DNA from: Bacteroides uniformis
GTDB taxonomy: Bacteria > Bacteroidota > Bacteroidia > Bacteroidales > Bacteroidaceae
Direction of reading: 5' to 3'
Assembly: GCF_025147485.1 (NCBI RefSeq)
Contig: NZ_CP102263.1
Coordinates: 1,315,501-1,379,500, forward strand
DNA: 64,000 nucleotides
Shown piece by piece: positions 56,584 through 64,000 of the stretch (positions within the stretch are counted from its first letter, which is position 1; every line of letters starts with the position of its first letter). Made by a program: the position numbers and the translations under genes. Under the pieces are notes generated by a model. It saw nothing but the letters and a program-made list of their open reading frames with translations, was not told the origin of the DNA and did not search any database.

Positions 56584-59500
56584 ATGAAACGATTGATTAT
56601 AAAGCTTTTCCTTAGTCTGTGCCTATGGGCGGTATTGCCGGTCTGTGCGCAGGATGCTGTTCATTACTATTTCAGAACGATGGATATCCGGAACGGTCTT
56701 TCGCAGAACACCGTGTATCAGATTTTGCAGGATAGGAAAGGCTTTATGTGGTTCGGAACCAAGGACGGTCTGAACCGTTATGACGGATTGTCTTTCCGTA
56801 TTTACAAGAAAGAGAACTCCGGTTTAGGAAAGAACTTCATAACTGCGCTCTACGAGGACCGCCGGGGAAATATCTGGATTGGTACCGATGGGGGAGTCTT
56901 TATTTACGACCCGGTACTGGATTCCTTTACCGCTTTCGATGAGGCCAGTGATAACGGCAGTATCATCAGGGATTTCGTCACCATGATTGGAAGTGACGAG
57001 GACGATAATATCTGGATATCGGTAGAAAACCAGGGGTTGTTCTGCTATAAACCGGATGAAGGGAGGCTGCTGAACCATCTGCACGATTCGGGACTGCCCA
57101 ATGTAACCCGCTTTTGGCTGAATGGGAATACGTGTTGGCTGGCCTTGTATGCGGATAATCTTTACTATACGAAAGCTGACTTTGAAACTCCTCTGCAGCC
57201 TTTCAAGGACGCGGAAGGAAATGAGATTTTCAAGAATGATATTATCAACTGGCAGGTCAGCGGACCCCATAACTGCGTGTATATCGCTTCGCTGAACGGG
57301 TTGACAGAGATAAATCAGACTACAGGCAAGACGCGGAAACTGCTGAACACCTATGTGAGGGCTTTGCAGTTCAAATCTGACAACGAGCTGTGGGTGGGCG
57401 CAGAGTCCGGCTTGTATATTTACAATCTGACGAATGACAAGATTACCCATTTAACCGTTCCCGACCAGGATGATTTGTATGCATTGTCGGACAATGCCAT
57501 TTATTCGCTCTGTTGCGACAAGGAGAACGGCATGTGGATAGGTTCTTATTTCGGTGGAGTGAATTATTGTCCTTATCAGTGGACTTATTTCGAGAAATTC
57601 TATCCGAGAGACAATCTCAGGCATTTCGGCCGTCGTGTACGGGAAATCTGTGAAAGTAATGATGGCACCTTGTGGATAGGTACCGAAGACAAAGGCTTGT
57701 TCAATTACAATCCGGAAAACGGAAAGATAGAGCCTTTTGAGCATCCGGCCATTTATCAGAATGTCCACGGCCTTTGCCTGGACGGGGATGATTTGTGGGT
57801 GGGTACGTTCTCCGGTGGTCTGAACCGGGTGAATCTTCGGACCAGGCAGGTGAAACATTATGCCAAGGGTGAGAGTGAGAATTCCATGGTCGCCAATGAC
57901 GCCTTTACCATTTGCAGGACCACTACGGGAGACGTGTGGATAGGCACCACGTCCGGTCTGTTGAAGTACAATCGCTCTACAGATGACTTTACCCGGATTC
58001 CTCAGCTGAAGAATATGTTTACTTATAACATTCTGGAGGACTTCAACGGAAATCTGTGGTTTGCTACTTTCTCCAATGGAGTGTTCTGCTACAATGTAAG
58101 AAGCCAGCAGTGGAGGAATTATCTGTCTAATGAGAATGATTCGACCTCTCTTCCCTACAATAAGGTAATCAGTATCTACGAAGACAGCAGGAAGCGTCTG
58201 TGGTTCATGACGCTGGGTGAGGGCTTTTGCCGCTACAATCCGGAAACGGACAATTTTACCCGTTATGACATGTCGAAAGGATTTCCGAGCAACACTATCT
58301 ACAAGATGGTCGAGGATAAGCGGGGTAACTTATGGATTACTTCCAATTATGGTCTGGTCTGCTTCAATCCCGATACGGAGAGCAAACATGTCTATACCAC
58401 GGCAAACGGGCTGCTGAGCAACCAATTTAATTTCCAGTCCGGTTACATTGACAAGAAGGGACGCATCTATTTGGGAAGTATCAACGGATTCATAGCCTTT
58501 GACCCGGAAACTTTTGTGGAGAACACTTTTCTCCCTCCCGTAGTGATTACAGATTTTTATCTGTTCAACAAACGGCTTTCGGTGGATAGTCCGGATTCTC
58601 CTTTGGAGAAGAGCATCACCTATGCGGATGAGATAGAGCTGGATGCCGACCAGAATTCTTTCTCTTTTCAGGTTGCAGCCCTGAGTTACCAGGCACCCGA
58701 AATGAATGGTCTTGAATGTAAGCTGGAAGGCTTTGACCGCGACTGGTATACGGTAGGGCGGAATTCCATCATCAACTATTCAAACCTTCCTTATGGAAGC
58801 TATACATTGCGTATAAAAGGTTCCAACAGCGATGGCAAGTGGAACGCGACGGAACGTGTGCTCGACATCCATATTCATCCTCCTTTCTATCTCTCCACTT
58901 GGGCGTATGCTGTTTATACGGTATTGGCGTTATGTTCACTGGCTGCTGTAATTATCTATTTCAGAAAACGGACCCGGCAGAAGCATCAGCAGGCTATGGA
59001 CAAGTTTGAGCGGGAAAAGGAACGGGAGTTGTATACTGCGAAGATAGACTTCTTCACGAATGTGGCGCATGAGATACGTACACCGCTTACACTGATAAAG
59101 AGTCCGCTCGAGAATGTATTGGCTTCCCGTTCTGTTTCGGATGACATCAGGGATGATTTGGAGACCATGGAACTGAACACCAACCGACTGCTTGATTTGG
59201 TGAACCAGTTGCTGGACTTCCGGAAGACGGAGACACAAGGCTTCCAATTGAATTTTGTGGAATGTGACGTGTCTGAGCTCTTACAAAAGACGTATAAGCG
59301 TTTCAAGCCTTTGGCACGTGAAAGGGGGCTGGCATTGAGTATAGAGACTCCCGAAAGCTTGTATGCTTCGGTTGATAGGGAAGGGCTTACCAAGATTATC
59401 AGCAATCTGCTGACCAATGCGATAAAGTATTCGGAGACCTATATACGCATCAGGCTATATTCGGAAGGTGAAAGACTGCTGCTTTCTGTATGCAATGACG

Positions 59501-60537
59501 GCCTTGTCATTCCGGTAGAGATGCGCGAGGAGATTTTCAAGCCGTTCATCCAGTATAAAACCGGTACCTTGCGCTCTGTACCCGGCACCGGTATCGGGCT
59601 TGCACTTGCCCGTTCATTGGCCGAACTCCATGAGGGTACGTTGTACATGGAAGATTCGATGGAGAACAACTGTTTCCTGCTGTCACTTCCGCTGAAGCAC
59701 GAGCAGACGGTGGCTATGGAGCATAAAGAACCGGTAACGGGCGGGGAATCCTCTGAGGAAAGTGGTGCAGGTACTGCCTTGGAACAGCACCGGTATACTC
59801 TTTTGGTGGTGGAAGACAGTCTGGAAATGCAGGCATTTGTTGTGAAACAGCTCTCTTCGGAATATCGTGTGCTGACTGCCGTGAATGGGGTGGAAGCTTT
59901 GAAGGTGTTGAAGGAACATACTGTAAATCTTGTCATTTCAGACATTATGATGCCCGAGATGGATGGATTGGAGCTGTGCGAGCATCTGAAGTCCGAGCTT
60001 GACTATAGCCATATACCGATTATCCTGCTTACGGCGAAGACGACTCTTCAAGCCAAAATAGAGGGAATGAAGCTGGGGGCTGACGTATATATAGAGAAAC
60101 CTTTCTCCGTGGAATATCTGAAAGTTTGTGTGGCCAATCTGCTGAACAACCGTGAGAAGCTACGGGCTTCTTTTGTCAATTCTCCCTTTGTGCAGACGGG
60201 CAGTATGGCAATGACAAAGGCAGATGAATCTTTCCTTAAAACATTGAAGGAAGTGGTGGTTGCCAATATGCAGAATCCGGATTTCTGCCTGGATGATATG
60301 GCAAGCCTGCTGAACATGAGCCGGTCGAGCCTGAACCGGAAGATAAAGGGCATATTGGATATGACTCCCAATGACTACATCCGTCTGGAGCGGTTGAAGA
60401 AAGCGGCGCAGCTTTTAAAGGAAGGAGAGTGTAAAATCAATGAGGTTTGCTATATGACCGGCTTCAATACTCCTTCCTATTTTACCAAGTGCTTCCAAAA
60501 ACAATTTGGTATTCTGCCCAAAGACTTCGTGAAATGA
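56584..60537 (+). CDS. Hybrid two-component system sensor/regulator (HTCS), complete
   Basis: 1317 residues from the ATG at 56584 (MKRLIIKLFLSLCLWAVLPVCAQ, a clear signal peptide); an in-frame ATG 14 codons upstream lies in the inverted repeat and is rejected. Periplasmic double-propeller sensor (about 25-680) with repeated WIGT/WFGT blades, Y_Y_Y domain (about 684-772), transmembrane helix (about 773-793), kinase with His829 in AHEIRTPLTLI, ATPase domain (about 932-1036), receiver (about 1070-1185) with Asp1120 in VISDIMMPEMDG, and AraC-type DNA-binding domain (about 1228-1317). It likely controls the flanking SusCD genes. Confidence 0.97.
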   Translation: MKRLIIKLFLSLCLWAVLPVCAQDAVHYYFRTMDIRNGLSQNTVYQILQDRKGFMWFGTKDGLNRYDGLSFRIYKKENSGLGKNFITALYEDRRGNIWIGTDGGVFIYDPVLDSFTAFDEASDNGSIIRDFVTMIGSDEDDNIWISVENQGLFCYKPDEGRLLNHLHDSGLPNVTRFWLNGNTCWLALYADNLYYTKADFETPLQPFKDAEGNEIFKNDIINWQVSGPHNCVYIASLNGLTEINQTTGKTRKLLNTYVRALQFKSDNELWVGAESGLYIYNLTNDKITHLTVPDQDDLYALSDNAIYSLCCDKENGMWIGSYFGGVNYCPYQWTYFEKFYPRDNLRHFGRRVREICESNDGTLWIGTEDKGLFNYNPENGKIEPFEHPAIYQNVHGLCLDGDDLWVGTFSGGLNRVNLRTRQVKHYAKGESENSMVANDAFTICRTTTGDVWIGTTSGLLKYNRSTDDFTRIPQLKNMFTYNILEDFNGNLWFATFSNGVFCYNVRSQQWRNYLSNENDSTSLPYNKVISIYEDSRKRLWFMTLGEGFCRYNPETDNFTRYDMSKGFPSNTIYKMVEDKRGNLWITSNYGLVCFNPDTESKHVYTTANGLLSNQFNFQSGYIDKKGRIYLGSINGFIAFDPETFVENTFLPPVVITDFYLFNKRLSVDSPDSPLEKSITYADEIELDADQNSFSFQVAALSYQAPEMNGLECKLEGFDRDWYTVGRNSIINYSNLPYGSYTLRIKGSNSDGKWNATERVLDIHIHPPFYLSTWAYAVYTVLALCSLAAVIIYFRKRTRQKHQQAMDKFEREKERELYTAKIDFFTNVAHEIRTPLTLIKSPLENVLASRSVSDDIRDDLETMELNTNRLLDLVNQLLDFRKTETQGFQLNFVECDVSELLQKTYKRFKPLARERGLALSIETPESLYASVDREGLTKIISNLLTNAIKYSETYIRIRLYSEGERLLLSVCNDGLVIPVEMREEIFKPFIQYKTGTLRSVPGTGIGLALARSLAELHEGTLYMEDSMENNCFLLSLPLKHEQTVAMEHKEPVTGGESSEESGAGTALEQHRYTLLVVEDSLEMQAFVVKQLSSEYRVLTAVNGVEALKVLKEHTVNLVISDIMMPEMDGLELCEHLKSELDYSHIPIILLTAKTTLQAKIEGMKLGADVYIEKPFSVEYLKVCVANLLNNREKLRASFVNSPFVQTGSMAMTKADESFLKTLKEVVVANMQNPDFCLDDMASLLNMSRSSLNRKIKGILDMTPNDYIRLERLKKAAQLLKEGECKINEVCYMTGFNTPSYFTKCFQKQFGILPKDFVK

Positions 60538-60573
60538 TAGCATGGAATGCTTGCTAAATATAACAATCCAATC

Positions 60574-60608
60574 AAATGCCCCTGAGGTGTCTCTCAGGGG
60601 CATTTTTT
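60574..60608 (+). terminator. Terminator after the HTCS
   Basis: 13-bp perfect stem (arms 60574-60586 and 60593-60605) running into a T-tract (60603-60608), 36 nt after the HTCS stop. Confidence 0.9.
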
Positions 60609-60665
60609 GGATTTATAATTGCATAGATTGAAGCGATATTTGCATTAATTTTAGCTTTATGCGGA

Positions 60666-60673
60666 TATATTTG
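60666..60673 (+). promoter_or_regulatory. Candidate promoter of the third SusC gene
   Basis: TATATTTG (-7) with a TTTG 23 nt upstream (-33-like, slightly long spacing). It implies a leader of about 155 nt that contains a 7-codon open frame (60702-60725) and a hairpin (60753-60777). Confidence 0.5.
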
Positions 60674-60752
60674 CATCCGAAAGCCAACAATTTATAATAC
60701 TATGACCCCTATGCCTATGACGTAACAAATCCTAATCAATGTTCTATGATTG

Positions 60753-60777
60753 GCAGAAGTGACTAATCACTTTCTGC
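60753..60777 (+). other. Hairpin in the leader of the third SusC gene
   Basis: GCAGAAGTGA pairs with TCACTTTCTGC (10 bp, one bulged base, CTAA loop), 60 nt before the SusC start. It could be a regulatory RNA structure; no known riboswitch class is recognised. Confidence 0.4.
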
Positions 60778-60837
60778 GGTGTATTTAAAAAGCGGGCGTT
60801 AGTTTCCGCATAGTTTTAAAATCTAATTCTATAAAAA

Positions 60838-63800
60838 ATGATCAAGAAAATCTTATTCTTATTCTTTGTTGTGTTTGCAGCTACCGCTTATTCACAAGAT
60901 GTGACCATAACGGGAACGGTGACGGATGCAAATAGTGAGCCTTTGGTGGGCGTGAATGTATTGGTGAAGGGTACTACCACGGGTGCCATTACCGATATTG
61001 ACGGTAATTTCTCAGTGAGTGGAAAAAAAGGAAGTACACTCGTTTTCTCTTATATCGGTATGCTTACGCAGGAAGTTGTCTATAAGGGAACTGCCTTGCG
61101 CGTGGTGATGAAAGATGATTCGAAAGCACTGGAAGAAGTGGTTGTCATCGGTTATCAGACCGTGAAGAAGTCCGACTTGACTGGAGCGGTTGCCGTTGTT
61201 GATACCAAGGAAATGAAGAAAAGCGCTGCAGGAACACTGGTCAGCCAGATGCAGGGTTTGGCAACCGGTATTAACGTACGCAGTAGCGGTAGGGCGGGCG
61301 AAGATGCCTCTATTGAAATTCGCGGTGTCGGTTCTTTGAGTAATAACTCTCCGTTGTGGGTAATTGATGGTATGATTACAGATCCGGGAGTTGACTTCAA
61401 CCCTGCAGATGCAGAATCCATCCAGATTCTGAAGGACGCTTCTGCTGCTGCCATCTACGGTTCGCGTGCTGCCAATGGTGTGATTATCGTTACTACCAAG
61501 AAGGGTACGAAAGGTCCCATGAAGGTGAATGTAAGCGTAAAGGAAACATTGGAATGGAGCCCGAAATTTGATTTGATGAATGCGGCAGAATATATCAAGT
61601 ATAATGATATTGCCTATAATGAAGCTATCAAAGATGGCATTGCTACTGTAAACAGCACTCAGAAACACTCACAGTATGATACCAACTGGCAGGATGAAGT
61701 GTTGAAGACCGCATTGGTGCAGGACTACAACGTATCACTCTCCGGTGGCGGTGACTCCGGTAGTTATTTTGTATCAGCCGGCTACTATAACAATGACGGC
61801 GTTTCTTATGGAAATACTTTCGACCGTTATAGCTTCCGTGTCAATACACAAGGTAAAAAGGGCTGGTTCTCTTTTGGTGAAAACTTGGCTTATTCACTCA
61901 CAAACACAGACCCGAACCAGACCAATACCTACAATGACTTTTTGCGTATGATGCCTACTATTCCTATCTATGATGAGAATAATCCGGGTGGATATGGCTA
62001 TGGTGATGCTGCCAAATACAATACTTTTGGTGTGAACCCGATTGCCCGTGAAGATTTGGAATACCGTCATTTCCGCCAGAATCGTCTGAATGGTTCTTTA
62101 TGGTTGGAATTCAAGCCATTCGAATTCCTTTCCTATAAATTCAATGGTGGTATTGACCTTTACTTTTATGAGAATTCATGGTTCCGTGGAGAAGGTAACT
62201 GGACTCAGAATCAGGAACACCGTGATCCGGAAAGCCAGAAGGCGCGTGACAATACCTACAACATGTTGATTGAGCACACGTTGAACTTCAATAAGGATTT
62301 TGGCAAGCATCATGTGGATGCTGTAGTCGGTACTACTTACCAGCACCATGAATGGGAAGGCTTGTGGGCTTCCCGTCTGAACTTCCCGATGTTGGGTAAC
62401 GGTGATTATCTGACTGTATTGAATGCCGGACAAAGCAACCAGCAGAATTCAAACAGTATCAGTGAGAATGCGATGATTTCTTATTTGGGACGTGCGAACT
62501 ACATTTATGATGATAAATACTATCTGACTGCCACCTTCCGTCGTGACGGAACCTCCCGTCTGGCTAAGGAAAACCGTTGGGGTAATTTCCCGTCATTCTC
62601 CGGTGCCTGGAGAATTTCAAAAGAGGAATTCTTTGATGTGCCTTGGATTAATGATTTGAAGATTAGAGGTAACTGGGGCCGTCTTGGTAACTCTTCCATT
62701 GGCGATTGGGATTATATTGGAACTATCAATCAGAGTATTGTAACTGTATTCGGAGGTGCTATTGTTCCGGGTTCTACTCAGGTGAAACTTGTGAATGCAG
62801 GTCTTGTTTGGGAAACGAAAGAAACGGTGAATGTAGGTTTTGATGCCAGCTTCCTTAACCAGCGCTTGACTGTCAGCGCAGAGTATTACAACTCAAAGAC
62901 CAGTGATGTATTGGCAGAGACTCCGATTGCCATTTCTACCGGTAACCAAGGAGGTTCTCCATGGAAAAATGCTGCCAGCTTGCGCAACAAGGGCTTCGAG
63001 TTTACACTTGGTTGGAAAGACCAGATTTCGGACTTTAAGTATAGCGCTTTGCTGAATGTGACTACTATGGATAACGAAGTATTGAGCTTGGGCCGTGATG
63101 GTACTAATAGGGATTATATTGATTCCGGTCAGGCAAGAACCAAACCGGGCAGATCTTTGGCTGAATTTTATTTGAGAAAGACAGACGGTATTTTCAAGAC
63201 ACAAGAACAGATTGATAATTATGTGACATCTACGGGTACCCCCATTATGATTGAGGGAAAGCGTCCTCAATTGGGAGATGTCAAGTATCTCGATTTGAAT
63301 GATGATGGAGAGATTACTGATGCCGACCGTGGTTATTGTGGTAGCCCCTGGGCCAAGATGCAAATGTCATTGGTATTCAATGCAGAATGGAAGAACTTCG
63401 ATTTCAGTATGATGTGGAATGGTCAGTTCGGCAATAAGATATACAACGTATCCCGCTGGCAAGGACGTCTGTTTGCAGACAACTCCAACTATATCCGTTT
63501 TAAAAAGGGTGAAGAACCTTACCAGGTAAATCCTAACTCCAATACCCCGCGTATCATTTACGGTGATTTCCGCAACTCCCGTGATGCCGACCGTTTCCTG
63601 GAGAATGGCTCTTACTTCCGTATGAAGAACATTTCCATTGGATATAACTTCAGACAAGATTGGTTGAAGAATTTGGGAGTCGAGAAGCTCCGTCTGTTTG
63701 CTACCGGCAGCAATTTGATTACCATCACCGGATATTCCGGCTTGGATCCTGACTTCAAGGGTGCGAATTCCGTTTGGAACAGTGGTACGGACAGCTTTGC

Positions 63801-63849
63801 ATATCCCAATACCCGTTCGGTAATGTTTGGATTGGATTTGACCTTTTAA
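60838..63849 (+). CDS. SusC-like TonB-dependent outer-membrane transporter (third)
   Basis: 1003 residues. Signal peptide ending near AYSQ (residue 20), carboxypeptidase-regulatory-like domain (ITGTVTDANSEPLVGVNV), plug (EEVVVIGYQTVKKSDLTGAV; ILKDASAAAIYGSRAANGVI) and beta barrel ending in MFGLDLTF. It differs clearly from the SusC at 49658 in plug and barrel, so it is not a recent duplicate. It begins a transcription unit after the HTCS terminator and is followed after 22 nt by a SusD gene. Confidence 0.97.
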   Translation: MIKKILFLFFVVFAATAYSQDVTITGTVTDANSEPLVGVNVLVKGTTTGAITDIDGNFSVSGKKGSTLVFSYIGMLTQEVVYKGTALRVVMKDDSKALEEVVVIGYQTVKKSDLTGAVAVVDTKEMKKSAAGTLVSQMQGLATGINVRSSGRAGEDASIEIRGVGSLSNNSPLWVIDGMITDPGVDFNPADAESIQILKDASAAAIYGSRAANGVIIVTTKKGTKGPMKVNVSVKETLEWSPKFDLMNAAEYIKYNDIAYNEAIKDGIATVNSTQKHSQYDTNWQDEVLKTALVQDYNVSLSGGGDSGSYFVSAGYYNNDGVSYGNTFDRYSFRVNTQGKKGWFSFGENLAYSLTNTDPNQTNTYNDFLRMMPTIPIYDENNPGGYGYGDAAKYNTFGVNPIAREDLEYRHFRQNRLNGSLWLEFKPFEFLSYKFNGGIDLYFYENSWFRGEGNWTQNQEHRDPESQKARDNTYNMLIEHTLNFNKDFGKHHVDAVVGTTYQHHEWEGLWASRLNFPMLGNGDYLTVLNAGQSNQQNSNSISENAMISYLGRANYIYDDKYYLTATFRRDGTSRLAKENRWGNFPSFSGAWRISKEEFFDVPWINDLKIRGNWGRLGNSSIGDWDYIGTINQSIVTVFGGAIVPGSTQVKLVNAGLVWETKETVNVGFDASFLNQRLTVSAEYYNSKTSDVLAETPIAISTGNQGGSPWKNAASLRNKGFEFTLGWKDQISDFKYSALLNVTTMDNEVLSLGRDGTNRDYIDSGQARTKPGRSLAEFYLRKTDGIFKTQEQIDNYVTSTGTPIMIEGKRPQLGDVKYLDLNDDGEITDADRGYCGSPWAKMQMSLVFNAEWKNFDFSMMWNGQFGNKIYNVSRWQGRLFADNSNYIRFKKGEEPYQVNPNSNTPRIIYGDFRNSRDADRFLENGSYFRMKNISIGYNFRQDWLKNLGVEKLRLFATGSNLITITGYSGLDPDFKGANSVWNSGTDSFAYPNTRSVMFGLDLTF

Positions 63850-63871
63850 CTTATAAATCAGCTTATAAATT

Positions 63872-64000
63872 ATGAAAAAGATATATTATGGATTAATGCT
63901 TGCAGGTGCCTTGACGTTGTGCACCGGATGCAGTTCGAGTTTATTGGATATTGATAATCCCAATGAAGTGACCAATGATACTTATTGGAATAAGCCGGAA
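63872..64000 (+). CDS. SusD-like lipoprotein, N-terminal fragment (runs off window)
   Basis: First 43 codons only. Signal peptide and lipobox CTGC (lipidated Cys20), followed by SSSLLDIDNPNEVTNDTYW, the normal beginning of a mature SusD-like protein. It directly follows SusC, as expected for its partner. The rest lies beyond the right edge. Confidence 0.9.
   Translation, partial: MKKIYYGLMLAGALTLCTGCSSSLLDIDNPNEVTNDTYWNKPE

Overview
The window is Bacteroides-type DNA (Bacteroidales, probably a gut Bacteroides). The evidence is three SusC/SusD pairs, two hybrid two-component sensor/regulators (HTCS), lipoproteins with acidic residues after the lipidated Cys, weak Shine-Dalgarno sequences, and repeated TAnnTTTG (-7) promoter elements in front of genes. 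I saw no rRNA, tRNA, CRISPR array, transposase or phage gene.

Region 1 (1-26867) is a large polysaccharide utilisation locus (PUL) that looks built for a decorated alpha-mannan. An HTCS (cut by the left edge) and a GH97 enzyme read leftwards. Reading rightwards are GH38, a GH127-like (DUF1680) enzyme, GH76, GH125, SusC, SusD, a SusE/F-like glycan-binding lipoprotein and a second GH76, then a strong terminator, then GH92 and GH78. GH76 + GH125 + GH38 + GH92 is the classical set for the alpha-1,6-mannan backbone and its alpha-mannosyl branches. A retaining-type GH97 (alpha-galactosidase-like), a GH78 (alpha-L-rhamnosidase) and a GH127-like protein are extra and suggest galactose, rhamnose or furanose decorations. 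The GH92 has Gln where most members have the catalytic-acid Glu, which points to mannose-1-phosphate diesters. One GH76, SusD and the SusE/F-like protein carry acidic post-Cys residues (surface export); the other GH76 and the GH92 do not (probably periplasmic). This gives a surface-cut, import, periplasmic-trim model.

Region 2 (26979-31527) is a leftward GH31 (alpha-xylosidase type) to GH3 operon without its own SusCD or regulator.

Region 3 (31629-49362) is mostly core genome: lgt, panE, a small secreted protein, ychF, a lone secreted GH43, an HD-domain protein, a DUF3836 protein, polA, a polyprenyl diphosphate synthase, dtd-mazG-deoC, uvrC, apt and mnmG. The mnmG-apt gap holds a near-perfect ParB-binding parS-like 16-mer. 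The apt-uvrC gap is filled by a 33-bp inverted repeat.

Region 4 (49658-64000) is a second PUL: SusC-SusD-GH2, a complete HTCS, and then another SusC-SusD pair cut by the right edge. A perfect 28-bp inverted repeat fills the GH2-HTCS gap.

The most unusual non-coding features are two tandem arrays of about 22-bp palindromic units (37578-37734 and 54381-54501). They have unrelated sequences but the same architecture, and each lies just downstream of a gene.
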